64,000 nucleotides of DNA, from the NCBI GenBank assembly GCA_019454045.1, contig SKCR01036108.1:16097-80096 (forward strand), read 5' to 3'. Position 1 is the stretch's first letter. Every line of letters starts with the position of its first letter. The notes under the pieces are model-generated. The model was not told the origin of the DNA and did no database searches. It saw only the letters and a program-made list of their open reading frames with translations. Both the position numbers and the translations under genes were made by a program. This document shows, piece after piece, positions 22,033 to 34,100 of the stretch. The DNA is from Zanthoxylum bungeanum. Lineage: Eukaryota > Streptophyta > Magnoliopsida > Sapindales > Rutaceae.

Positions 22033-24081
22033 TGTTGGACAATTATGACCCAAAGCATCACTATGTGTACAGATCATGGTGTTGTTGTACAAATTAACTA
22101 TGTGACAAAGAAAATTACCCTTTTATCATTTGTAATTAGATTACCAAGATGTATAAATGATAAAAGGTCCTTATGATTAGTTCCGGATTGAGATGATATG
22201 AGACAATATCAATCCACGAATGTTTAATCATTAAATATCCCTAGTCAGAGTATTAACGAGATTGGAAATCGATAATGCATAAAAGACTAGTATTACACTT
22301 GTGCGCGTTGTGGGAGCATAACATCATAGTTCTCATATATTTGGGTATAGGATACTCATGCAAGTGTAATAGGAGGTTGTGTTTACCGATGGTACGGGAA
22401 CAGCTTCGCTCTGGATAGACCCCTCGAAATTCCATTAGTAGTATGACTATGTGTCTATGGAAGTCCGAATCAGAGTAGGTGTATTTGGTATTAACCTGAG
22501 ACTTGCACCGCTAATACTTGCGACAATCAATATACTTTGGTTTTGGTCGTCCAGGGCTTTAACCGGTTCTGTGTACGCCTCTTCTGGGTATATTTAGAAT
22601 CGTAGTGTATTGGGTGTGATGTCGAGATGGAAGTATCACTCCAGTCATAGTGGAGATGATGATCACGTAGGATACGGAACTGATGCTCTTATATGCTGTA
22701 GCTATCGGGATATTATGACTAGGTCATGTTTATCTGATTATAGAGACTAGTTACCAGAAATCTGATATGTGCTTCGTACGGGGCAGACACAATTCCAGCC
22801 CCAGGCCTTGCACGTGACATCCGATACTGGATCGTAATACGCAATACTACGTATACTACGTCTGATATAGATCACATATTCCTTTAAGAATATTTCTGGA
22901 GAATTGGGTAGGCACGGTGCTTTGCTAGAAGCCAACCATGTCTTGTAAATCGATAAAAGCGTAGTACTAGGTACGTACGTCTTCGGATAGTCCGACGACC
23001 GAATTTACTGCCAACATATCCGGGGATCTCATGGGTCGCTTCCCGAAGATTCACCGATGACGTATGACTCGCACTTTATTAATCTGGGATTAATTTTATG
23101 AGAGAGAAAATTAATCTGGAATTAATTACAGAGATATTTTATCTGGGATAAAATATTATTTAAAGAGAGAGAACGATTAATTTGGAATTAATCGATAAAA
23201 TAATATATTCGATATATTATACGAAATTGGATTTCGACGCAGAATTAAAATTAGATTTTAATTCGGGTGAACGAGTTAATTTACAATTAATTCGTTAGCG
23301 ACGTGAATAGTAATTTTGCTAGGCATAATTATTTAATTAAATTTGATTTAATTACGTCGCAATGGAAAATTCGTTAATTCGGAATTAGCGAACCCGAGCC
23401 CGAGACTTTTTGTGGGCCCACTCGCATTTCGAATTCAAGTGCGGCCCAAAAGTCACATCAAGCGTCAAATCACTAGTCAATCAAGTGATGGAAGTCACAT
23501 CATTTTGAGTGAAGTGATGCTTGTCATTATTGATTGATGTGAATAGTGATGTAAGTTGTTGTAGGCATTTATTGCCAATTTGGTTCAAAATTTTGTTGAC
23601 CTTTTGAAAGGCATTTACAAAATTTTGGTATATCATTTAATTATTTTTAGAAATCAATTAAGTGTATTAGATACACAAACCAACAACCAACTCACTCTCT
23701 CTCTCTCTCCCTCCTTCTACCTCTCGGCCTAGGGCCAATTCTTTCTTTTTTTGGCTTTCCAAAACCGTGAGCAAGAACAAGAACAAGAAATTTTTGTGGC
23801 AAATTTTTCTTATGCTAGCATATGAAGAGTCATCCAAAGATGATAGGGAAACCCACCCATGGGCATGGAATGCACACCCAAGCTTGGAGCTTGGCCGAGC
23901 AAATGGAGCACAAAATCCCCTCAAATGCCGAGAGCTCAAGGAAGGAAAAGCTTGAAGATTTTGTTGTTCCTCGCATCGCAAAAGCCGATCATTGTAAGTA
24001 TGATTCTGCCATACTTCTTTTGAGTATTCACCTATATTTCATTGCTTGAATTGATCTTGGGACTAATCTAGAAACCCAACA
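22033..24081 (+). mobile_element. Copia element B left LTR
   Basis: 2,049 bp, TG...CA ends (TGTTGGACAATTATGACCC to GGGACTAATCTAGAAACCC plus AACA). Reverse complement of the A LTR at 6834-10880 (without its insertion) and of the solo LTR at 38063-39920. A CT-rich tract at 23693-23735 precedes the probable transcribed part. A 62-codon frame at 23767-23955 also occurs in the right LTR and is not considered a gene. Confidence 0.88.
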
Positions 24082-25267
24082 ATGGTATCTTGAGCCATTT
24101 TGAGCATGAAATTTGATTAGCGTAAAATTTGGGTAAATTGGATTTGAGCATGTTTTGACTAAATTACTTGTTTGAGCATGCTTGTATATGGATGACTTGG
24201 AGTTGTTTGTGATCAATTTTGTGAAAAAATATATTAGATCAATTTTTCCCCAAATTTGAGGCTTGGCCGAATCTTGGATGTTGCCCTAAGTCATGGTGAT
24301 TTTTGATTTTGATCATTGGATGAGTTGAAATCATTTGGGAAATGTTGATTTAGGATTTAATTGGATTGAATTCGGAATCGGACATGAAAATCCCTAATTG
24401 CCGTGAATGATGTAGCATGTAAAATGATATGATTTTTGATTCAAATGTGTTGGACATGTGTTGATGATGATAAGCATAATTAATGAGTAAATTAGTGTTT
24501 TGGAAATGTTAATTTAGTTAATTAATTCTGACTATACACTTTAGATTAATTAATTGTGAAATTTGGAATTTTGTAAGTTAATTAATTGGGCCAAATTTGG
24601 AATTGGGCTTGTAAAGTTGTAATTGGGCTTAATGGGCTTGGTTGGGCCAAGTTTGGTTTAGGCTAATTGGTTGGATCCAATTGGGCCCAAAACCATATCC
24701 ATAAAGTCCAAATATGACTTAATGGACCTTTAATATTAATTGGGCCTAAATTGGTTTCTTAGCAAATAAGGGTGATTCCTTAAATGGGCTTTGGTATTTG
24801 GGTTTGACCCATATTGACCAAAAGTCCATGCCTTAAGAAATTAATTGAAAGCCCATTGGACTTTAAATTAAATTGACATTTGATGTTAATTGGGCTTTGA
24901 GACCCGTAAAGATTGGATTTAGAATCTAAGTCGTAAAGGCACATTAAAAAGTGTAATATTTAATTTAGAATTAAATAGAGAATTAGTATTAAATACAAAT
25001 TAAATTGGATTTAATATTGTAGTTTAATATAATTGGAGAATTCGTACTTTTAGTGCTTATTCGCAAAATGTGTTAAGTATCCGTCCGCATATCATTATTA
25101 TTTTATTTATACGCGCCTTATTATGTTTTAGAATGCATGTTTAAGGGTGTATGATGATGAGACCTAACAAAGATAATTAATTGGTTGCCAATTATGCGAA
25201 AAACCCTCACAAAATATTAAGAGTTTTTCCTTCCATTGAGTGATTCTTACTCAAGATCCAAGATTGG

Positions 25268-25660
25268 CAATGGTTTGTTGGCCAAAGTCAAGACCTTTGT
25301 CCGTCGCGGATGTGTTTAAATCATGAAAGCTTTGTTCCATATCAGTGTCTTGTCCAAGTTGTGATTTGTTGGCCAAAGTCAAGATCACTTCTTGTCCATC
25401 GACATCGATTACGAAGCTTTCCATGGTCAATGGGTTCCGCTTAACTGGGATTATTAAGTTTGTTGTGCCAAAGCCAAGGCTTAATTGATTCAGAGGAAAA
25501 ATGTTAGGGAATATATTGGATATATTGGCATATATGAGATATATATTTCGGACTTGGATGTCCACCTACTGGATCTAGGAATTGGATGAGATCCAATTGA
25601 TCTTAGAGATCTACCTAGTTAATTATCATACAATTTGTTGGCCAAAGTCAAGATTGTGTG
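25268..25660 (+). other. Four hairpins with a common GGCC loop, leader of element B
   Basis: Units at 25268-25299, 25361-25388, 25453-25485 and 25627-25660. The loop is TTGTTGGCCAAAGTCAAG in three; the third has TTGTTGTGCC then AAAGCCAAG. Stems are CAATGGT/ACCTTTG (one mismatch), GTGAT/ATCAC (plus CAAG/CTTG beyond a small internal loop), ATTAAGT/GCTTAAT and CATACAAT/ATTGTGTG. Inside each loop, TTG and CAA can pair further, leaving an apical loop with the palindrome TTGGCCAA. Compared with element A, several stem pairs change on both sides. Confidence 0.65.
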
Positions 25661-26049
25661 TTATTTAACGGGATCCTATCCCACTGGGAAACAAGATTTC
25701 CCGAGTACTCCACAGAGGGTTAGAAGCTCGCCGAAAAATAGTGGGAGGCAAGTATTAAATTTGAAATATTCGTTTAGTTACTTGCCAATACGCGCTCATT
25801 TCTTTTTCTTCAATATAAATTAATATATTAGTTGGACTAATATTTAATCGTTGTTTTAAATTAAACAGTTGGACTGTATTAAAACTACTTCAAATTATAG
25901 TTGATTATATAATTGGATTATAGTAATCAATATATTTGAATTAACCAATTAATTATAGTTGATTATATAGTTAGACTATAGTAATCATTATAATCTATAG
26001 TACCTATAATCGTTGATTTAATAGTTAGACTATTGGAATCAAGATAATT

Positions 26050-26443
26050 GAAAGATTAGCGTTTAGAACATAATCCTGGAAAAAAATATCTTTAAACGGC
26101 TTTAATTTTCAAATTGGGAATAAAATCTCAGGATAGTTCTGGAGACCGAGAAGTTACTTTATTTGATATAGTGACGTCTCGAGCCTAAGCCCGGAGTTGA
26201 ACAAATAAGTAGAACATAATCTTTGGAAGATTCATGTGATGATAACTTTAGTGCTTAATCCATTATGCTTGCCACAAAGACTCCTTAATTTCTTAGTCAG
26301 AACTAAGGATTAGATCCTTATAATATGATAATGAAATTGAAGGATCTTTATAGATCTATCCTTATATCTTAGAAGTACAAATTGCAATAGAAAACTCTTG
26401 GAGAGTTAATGGCTATACTCAAGGAGACAAAGCCAGAGTTTGC
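26050..26443 (+). pseudogene. Copia element B gag remnant
   Basis: Broken reading with recognisable copia gag phrases in shifting frames: DDNFSA..SIMLATKTP near 26240, LDPYNMIMKLKDLYRS near 26320, then LGELMAILKETKPEF at the end. It stops at the deletion junction 26443/26444, where the right LTR resumes mid-way (AAGAGAGAGAACG, matching 23164). Confidence 0.6.
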
Positions 26444-27360
26444 AAGAGAGAGAACGATTAATTTGGAATTAATTGATAAAATAATATATTCGATATATTA
26501 TACGAAATTGGATTTCGATGCGGAATTAAAATTAGATTTTAATTCGGGCGAACGAATTAATTTAGAATTAATTCGTTAGCGACGTGAATAGTAATTTTGC
26601 TAGGCATAATTATTTAATTAAATTGATTTAATTACGTCGCAATGGAAAATTCGTTAATTCGGAATTAGCGAACCCGAGCCCGAGAGTGTTTGCGGGCCCA
26701 CTCGCATTTAGAATTCAAGTGCGGCCCACAAGTCACATCAAGCGTCAAATCACTAGTCAATCAAGTGATGGAAGTCACATCACTTTGAGTGAAGTGATGC
26801 TTGTCATTATTGATTGATGTGAATAGTGATGTGAGTTGTTGTAGGCATTTATTGCCAATTTGGTTCCAAATTTTGTTGACCTTTTGAAAGGCATTTACAA
26901 AATTTTGGTATATCATTTTAATTATTTTTAGAAATCAATTAAGTCTATTAGATACACAAACCAACAATCAACTCACACTCTCTCTCTCCCTCCTTCTACC
27001 TCTCGGCCTAGGGCCAATTCTTTCTCTTTTTGGCTTGCCAAAACCGTGAGCAAGAACAAGAACAAGAAATTTTTGTGGCAAATTTTTCTTATGCTAGCAC
27101 ATGAAGGGTCATCCAAATGTGATAGGGAAACCCACCCATGGGCATGGAATGCACACCCAAGCTTGGAGCTTGGCCGAGCAAATGGAGCACAAAATCCCCT
27201 CAAATGCCGAGAGCTCAAGGAAGGAAAAGCTTGAAGATTTTGTTGTTCCTCGCATCGCAAAAGCCGATCATTGTAAGTATGATTCCGCCATACTTATTTT
27301 GAGTATTCACACGTGTTTCATTGCTTGAATTGATCTTGGGACTAATCTAGAAACCCAACA
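26444..27360 (+). mobile_element. Copia element B right LTR, 5'-truncated
   Basis: 917 bp matching 23164-24081 of the left LTR at high identity. The first 1.13 kb is absent, removed by the same deletion that took pol and the polypurine tract. It ends CCCAACA and is followed by the target duplication. Confidence 0.88.
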
Positions 27361-27365
27361 CTTCT

Positions 27366-27871
27366 CTCCCTCAAAAATATCTGATGAAAGTCTACAAAGC
27401 TCGCTTGGAACGAATGAGACTACTGATGATCAAAGGTATTCCAACTGAAATTCGTTGGATTATTGAAGCACGGGTCCGATTCACAAGTGAGTCTTCTGAC
27501 TCTTTTATTTCACATCTGTCTGGTTTAGGAAGAAGTACCTATGCTAAAAGAGAAGAGCCAAAAGAATGTGTGTTTGTTATAAATGTGCTCGTATGTTTTG
27601 TGATACTCATTGTCGTTCTTTAGGAATGGTGTCTGATAACCGCGAAGATAAGATTAATTTCATTAGGGATGGCTTGAGTAAGGAGTCTTTGGATGACATA
27701 TCTAAAACTCTTGAGACGCATCCCAGTGGATATGTGTATCATGAAATTCACGTGTTATATACACAATTCCAAAGAGAAATACAACAGTTAAGTCTCGGGA
27801 ATCTGACTCAAAAAGACCTTGTTTGCCAATTTATAAGAAAATTGGATGGGAAGCTTGTCCCTGACGCATAG
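27366..27871 (+). pseudogene. Athila-like third ORF, main part, cysteine-cluster protein of unknown function
   Basis: Continues the frame begun at 21991. The first part is basic (KVYKARLERMRLLMIKGIP, then EIRWIIEARVRF). Near 27566 one frameshift leads into a cysteine cluster, CVCYKCARMFCDTHC, in the pattern C-x-C-x2-C-x3-C-x2-H-C. Then come REDKINFIRDGLSKESLDD and a final helical stretch ending KLDGKLVPDA and a stop at 27869-27871. Total about 180 residues, with no membrane segment and no signal peptide, so it does not look like an envelope-like protein although it sits in that position after integrase. The family is not one I can name. Confidence 0.6.
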
Positions 27872-28062
27872 TCGTCATTCAAGCCGCTTCCTAATATTTT
27901 CATTATTATTTATGTCATTATATGATATCGAATAATGTGTTTAGGTAAAATATGAATAAATTATAGATATATGATATCGAATAATTTATTCGGTAACTTT
28001 AAAAGTTTTAAAAATTATGATTTCGCCCGAACCGTGTTTCCGCTGCGTATGACCCCAACAGG
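27872..28062 (+). mobile_element. Short LTR 3'-end fragment, copia family C-like
   Basis: AT-rich, ending CCGTGTTTCCGCTGCGTATG then ACCCCAACA. This is similar to the ends of the LTRs at 53650 (TTCCGCTGCGTTACCGG) and 54657 (GCCCCAACA). Left boundary uncertain. Confidence 0.4.
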
Positions 28063-29370
28063 ACCTTCATCTGATATAATCGGCATTGATGACTCTCTGA
28101 CCTTCATTGGGTCCAGTCAACATTGGAAGTCTAAGCGACATTGAAGACCCAATCAACTTGGAAACCCCATATGACATACTCGTCGATTACTCCTAAGCAA
28201 TGACTCATTGACTTAGAGAGTAGGGAAATAACTGTGCATGCCAAATTTAGGCTAAGGACCCAAATGACATTGTGTCTCAATCGACAGTAAAATCCCAGAC
28301 GGCATATATTGCCATCCAATATATCCATGTGACAAACTCGTATGGAATCATGTCTCGTGGCTTTCATCTGCTTAAATGACTCCATGGGCTGCTACCAAGG
28401 CCCAATCAACATGAGTTTCGGTCCATACTAGAGCCCCGGTAGATATGAGGAGTCCAGTCGATAAGGACTTTCCAGTCGATAGTCACTTTCAATTGACATC
28501 TGGTCTACTAGATTAATATATGCTCAAACGCAAGGTAAGCAACAGCCAGACTTTCGTAAGCCTACAAATTGGGCCTACTCATAGGCTAGACCTAATTCCA
28601 GCCGTCAAGAGTAAATCCAGTCGATGTCTATTGAAATTTGACTGCTCATCGCATGATTATCAACAAACAGGCTATCAACAGCCTTGGGCCTACACACATA
28701 ACTCACATACAGGCCCACGAGCCCATGCACTCTCAAAAGGGAAGAATCCACATGACTTAAGGTCTCCAAGAGACCCTGACCATATTACTCAATGTACCAG
28801 GCAACATCACCTCGAGATACACAATGTCCCAGTCGACATTGCCTCATGATATGCAATATTCCAGTAGACATTGTATGTTAGTCTACACACGACTAATCCC
28901 TTTCTCAACAAGGAAAATCAAGTATCAAGACAAACTTCCTACAAACACGGTAGTCCAATCCAAATACAATTAGGATTACACCTAATCTCATACACTAAGC
29001 ACTTCTAATTTAATCCCAACTCGACTACCCTCTCCTAATAGGATTGGAATTCAATCCTTCCAATGAGTGCTTATATAAGTAAAAGTCTACATCTACAGCC
29101 TACAAATAGAGAGGGAACCGAATGGATTAATTCATTCAATAATTTAAGCTTTGTCTCTCACACTCAAGTTCTCAAAGCACATCATTCCCTAACATCAGTC
29201 TATCATCCTCACGGCAACAAACCACGAAGATCGATGTAACCATTTGTCTTGTCCTTTCTTTTTTCCGCTCGTCATCTCTACTGACTTGAGCATCAGAGTG
29301 CCAACGGTATCCACCATACCAGTGGGTAGTTACTCTGCGCTATTTCTACCTTTGTTTTGCGGGATCGTTG
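28063..29370 (+). mobile_element. Tat-like 3' region and LTR fragment
   Basis: 28063-28232 resembles the non-coding end of the first Tat element (ACCTTCATTGGGTCCAGTCAAC, purine run near 28212-28226). The LTR starts TGTGCATGCC at 28233. TATATAAGTAAAAG near 29071 is a likely TATA box. TACTGACTTGAGCATCAGAG near 29280 matches the usual Tat LTR end region. No protein-coding remnant follows. The right edge is not defined; 29360-29640 shows nothing recognisable. Confidence 0.55.
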
Positions 29371-29640
29371 GTGCCTCCATCCTATGAATTCTCAATTATG
29401 TACTGAAGGCGAAATTCAATGTGTATAGTACATGGATTTTTTTATTATTATTATTATAGTTGGGTGTCATATATTGGATGTTGATTTTGGTTATCATAAA
29501 ATTTTCGAATACCCGATCGTTTGTCATCCCTAATTACAACTAAACCCCTAAATATCGCATCTTGGAAAAAATAAATATACATCATCAGAAATTATGAATT
29601 AACAGTAACTAACTAATTCTCAACTTAATGGAAACAGTAA

Positions 29641-30193
29641 TGGCAACCCCAATGGTAAACATGATTTTGGTGCAAGACTTGTACCAAATTTTACATCAAA
29701 TTATACACCCATCTCCAACCCATTACTTCAAATTTTACTCTAAAAAAATATTCCTAAGAATATTTCATTTTAAATATTTCTCAACAATTAACATTTCACC
29801 CATTGACTAATATAATATTTACATTTAAACGTTTGACTATTTCGTATTAATCTTTAAAAATGAATTAATAAATTAAATCTATTATAAAAAAAATAATTAT
29901 ATTAATTAATAAAAATAAATATTTATTTTTCATTATTTATTTATAGCAAAAATATAATAAAACGGATTAATAAAATAAAATGTGGGATACAAATAGTAAA
30001 TTTATTTTAGTGGATCAAAATACAATTATATAAGGGTATAAATGACACAATTTAAAACTATTATGGACTAAAATTAATTTAACAAATTCTTTAAAAAAAC
30101 AAATTGACCCAATGAACACTAGCGCACCAAATTCTACAACCATACGCCAAAAGCACGAGTGACGTACTCAATAGCGCGCCATTGGGGTTGCTC
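29641..30193. mobile_element. Harbinger-like MITE, 553 bp
   Basis: Terminal inverted repeats TGGCAACCCCAATGG (left) and CCATTGGGGTTGCTC (right) match at 13 of 15 positions. They are flanked by TAA on both sides (29638-29640 and 30194-30196), the 3-bp target type of PIF/Harbinger. The interior is very AT-rich with no coding potential. Confidence 0.7.
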
Positions 30194-30196
30194 TAA

Positions 30197-31178
30197 CCTT
30201 TTCTTCCTCACTGATTCCAACAATTTCTATGATTCTATGGCCATTCTCGTTTAACTTTAACTTTGACCTGGAAATTTAGAGGTTTTATTAGCTTATAGTT
30301 ACAAGATAGGGCAGTCCAAAATTTGCACATGCATAAATATGAAAAAATCAGGGCACAAATCAATATAGACTTGTTAGGTTCGATTCTTTATGATGGTGTG
30401 AGAACATAAAGAATTCATATAATTAATAATTTTTTAGTAATGTACTAGAGCCCTTCGACCATGATTCTATCAATTTATGTCTTGATCTCATATCCTTTAG
30501 AGCCTAATTAATGATGATCTACTAAGCGAAATCTAATCTATATGGAAACAATAAGAACTTTCGGATTCACATTTTTATAACAAAATAACATAATATACAT
30601 GAGGAATAGACTTGGACCTTCTTTAAAACATATAAGAAACAAGGAGATGGACTAAAAGGAAAAACTGAGACAATGAGTTTGTAGGTTCATGGTAAAGATG
30701 TTTTGGTAGGACAATAGTTTCTCCATCAACATCAAAATGACAGTTCAATGCCCAAGGAAATTCATCCTCTGAAACATCACTACACTGTTTTGTAGGCAAA
30801 CATTAATTTGACATTTAACACAAGTTACAGACTCATGCATAATTACAAGACAGAGATGTACAAAGTACACACTAAGAACAAGATACAACCACCCATTTGT
30901 ATTTTTTTTACCTTTGAATGCATGGACAAACATTGGTTGACCAAATTTTTGTAGAAAAAGAAAAAAGCCACATGCAGAGGAAGGCATGAAGATATTTGTG
31001 TCTGAAGGACCATCTTGTCAACTCAGTGCAGTGCATTAGCGAACCCATCTCGAGACTCTGGAGACTAACCTCACTGTTTAACATAATTCACTCGTATCAG
31101 CAGCAAACTTCAATCTGCAAAGTTATGTCCTTGAGGATAAATCCCCTTTTATACAGATTCAAAAGAATACCAAAGTCA
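30197..31178. other. Intergenic/3' flank of the PMIR1-like gene
   Basis: AT-rich and without recognisable elements. The part next to 31178 (downstream of the minus-strand stop) should hold the 3' UTR. No start-to-stop frame here looks like a gene. Confidence 0.5.
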
Positions 31179-34100
31179 TCACTTCAATCTAATTGTTTCA
31201 TTTGGAAGAATTACATTGGGATTTCGTTTAAGGGGGTTGAGTGCCGCCAATTCCTTCCTTTGTGTTCCAGTATTATTAATATGGGATGAGATACTCCACA
31301 AAGTATCGGATTGCACTGTTGTAACAGGGGCTGCAGCTGATTTTGAAACAGTCTTTGACTTCATAATTGTATTCTTATTGCTCTTCCCCATTCCATTAGC
31401 CAGCAACCAGCGAGAACCAGACTGTTGTTGAGTTTTGGTACCCCAAAGCTTCTTCTTACCAGGCTCAGTCTTCAGTCCTGCAACATGGACTTCAGTGACT
31501 CTGTATTCAGGTATTCCTTCCTCTTCAGAAATTTTCTCTTCTTTCACCTTCTCTTGTACCTCTTTCACCACTGACTCTGACTCATCATCCTCTTCATTGT
31601 TATTTCTTACCTCTGAGACTACTCTATATATTTTTGGTTTTGGTGGGACAAAAACTCTCTCTACCTGAATAAGAGAAAGCATCGGGGCACCAACTGGCTC
31701 ATAGTTTCTCAAAGGATCACGAAGTTGCACCATTAGTGCTACGGTGAAGTTATTCCCCAACAGACCACACTTTCTACCAGCTCCTTTTCCCCGCCTTCTC
31801 TCCCCCTTTGACCCCCCACGAATCAAGTCCAAGGAGGTAGCGTGATGGGCTGCAAGGATCTTTGAAGTCCGCTCGCTGATTTGATCTTCATCATAAATGT
31901 CACCAGAATCTAGCCTCATCCATTCATCAAGAGTCAGCGACAGACCCATTAATCCATCAATTTCATCACCGGTGTCTTTTATATCCAACAACTGCAACCC
32001 AGCAGTTCCCTCCAAACCAAGGGCCCCAGTGATGTTAGCCCCCATACCCTGAAATGCCGAAATTTCCCCAATAGACTGTGCGCTGATGTTTGAAGGCGCT
32101 TCCTCATCCGACATGCCAGATTGAATTCTCAAGCCCTCCATTGAAAGTGCTTCAATCTTATCCATAGCCAAAGGAGCAAGATCTTCTAGGGATACATATT
32201 CCGAACCCACCTGATTGCCGACTGACAGAGAACTGAACTCACTGGACCTGGCTCCAGAAGATCTTTTAACTCTCTTTTTCCCACTGGATAAGTCTTGCCC
32301 TACCTCTGATTCATGCTGCAAAATGTACTGACTGTACCATTGAACAAAGAATTTGTGATAAGAAAAATTATTTTACCAGCACTCATTTAAGCAAAACATA
32401 TTGCGCATCCAAATACATAATAAACAGCAAAAATTAGGCTAACAAACCTTTCAGTTCCCTCTAGGGTCGGTGCAGCTTCCCATGCTACTTGTTGCATTGT
32501 CTTACCGGTTATATCTTCCAGTGGCATCAACTTATTCGCTTGCATAGAGAGCTTTTCAATACCAACAGATGCCAATACCTGTAGTATCTCCATTATACCA
32601 GACCCCATTTCTGCAGGTACCACAACCGGGCTAGAAGCCTGCATGATCAAGTTCCCGGTGCTTTTAGCTTTGCTAAAAAGTGAAGGATTCATAGACCGCA
32701 AAAATCCTCCATTCTTTGTCTGAAGAAATGGACCCAACCCTTCTCCAAGTGGAGGCGGTTCAAGCGGCTCTTCCAGAGGCACATCAATTGGACTCCCAAA
32801 CCCAGTGGAGCTTTTATGCGGAGAACACAGAAAAGCCTTCTCATCCAATCCCAACTCATGCATTAAAGCTTCTGTCTCCAAGTCTTCTAACATTGTGGCC
32901 CTCATTTTGCTCTTCACATTCTGAGTTTCCATTCGATGCTCCTCAGCTGCTTGAATGGCTGATGAAAGTTCAAAATCCTTGGAGAAATCGCCCCACTCAG
33001 GAGCAGTTGGTTCATTGTAGCCACATTCTGCTTGGTCCTCATCACCCAGCCCAAAATCAAATAGCGAAAAGCCACCAGTTACGGTATCCTTCTCAAATTG
33101 CCTTAACAAACGCTCCCTCGGGGACTCGGGCTCACTCTCAGAACTCAAGCCAAATGGACTATGCTCAATTCCCAGCATGTTCAAGAACTCACTTGCCACA
33201 GTTTCAGTAACATCATCCAAGCTATGTGACCTTCCCAACCTGTTAGGTGTATGATCCATTTTAACTCCCATATAATTCTCTTGGCCATCAGGAGATCCTA
33301 GAGCTTCTGTCTCCAAATTAGACACACTAATCAAAGCTGACTCTAATTCTTCCATCAGTGAATCTTTGGAGCATATGTCATCAACTTTGGAACCACAATC
33401 AAGCTCCATCAGCTCACTGCCACCGTCACCATCTTGGGGAAGCTCATTTCCCTCTTCAAAAGCTACCAGTGCAGAAGCGTCAACTTCAGCACTTTCTACA
33501 GAAAAATCAGCAGCAGCTGTTGTGGCATCTTCCTCTGGATTCTCTTGTTCCTCCAATGGCAATTCTATCCCTTGTTCAATTACAGAGAACTCATTGTCTT
33601 CACGTTCATTTTCAAAATCTACTCTTCCAGAGTTGGAAATGAGATAAAAATCTGGTTTGATGGGCTCAACATGTTCAATGAAGACATCAAGTTTAGATGA
33701 GTCCAATTTTTCTTCATCAAATTTCTGATATAGCATACTCACTGAACTGTCAACTTCAGCAATTTCTACAGAAAAATCAGCAGCAGCTGTTGCAGCACCT
33801 TCCTCTGGCTTCTCTTGTTCCTCCGATGGCAATTCTATCCCTTGTTCAATTACAGAATCTTCACGTTCGTTTTCAACATCTACTCTATCAGAGTTGGAAA
33901 TGAGATAAGAATCTGGTTTGATAGGCTCAACATGTTCAATGAAGACATCAAGTTTAGAAGAGTCCAATTTTTCTTCATCAAATTTCTGATATAGCATACT
34001 CACTGAACTGGCAAGTTCTGATTTTGATATTGGCAAAACCTCATGAAGATCTTTTATGTCCTCTACAGATTGAGATGAGGCATGAGACCGCTGATTAAAT

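Larger units (their letters stand above)
22033..27360 (+). mobile_element. Copia element B, internally deleted, with both LTR ends
   Basis: Bounded by TGTTGGAC at 22033 and CCCAACA at 27360, with perfect 5-bp target duplication CTTCT at 22028-22032 and 27361-27365. It is the same family as element A. Left LTR 22033-24081; PBS-like ATGGTATCTTGAGCC at 24081-24095; leader with four hairpins; a gag remnant to 26443; then a right LTR without its first 1.1 kb. All of pol is gone, so it could move only with proteins from a relative. The two LTRs are about 95% or more identical over their shared 0.9 kb by eye, making it younger than its Athila host. Confidence 0.9.

Noticed and set aside
23767..23955. 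62-codon frame also present at 27046-27234 with nearly identical protein
   Set aside because: Both lie in the two LTRs of element B, so the similarity only reflects the LTR copies. There is no sign of coding selection, and family members at 6834 and 38063 do not keep the frame.
29368..29375. TTGGTGCC as a possible primer-binding site after the Tat-like LTR
   Set aside because: Only eight bases fit and the rest of the expected site is absent; the LTR edge is undefined.
32716..33903. Several plus-strand frames of 60-160 codons
   Set aside because: Antisense shadows of the PMIR1-like exon, caused by its codon composition and the internal duplication.
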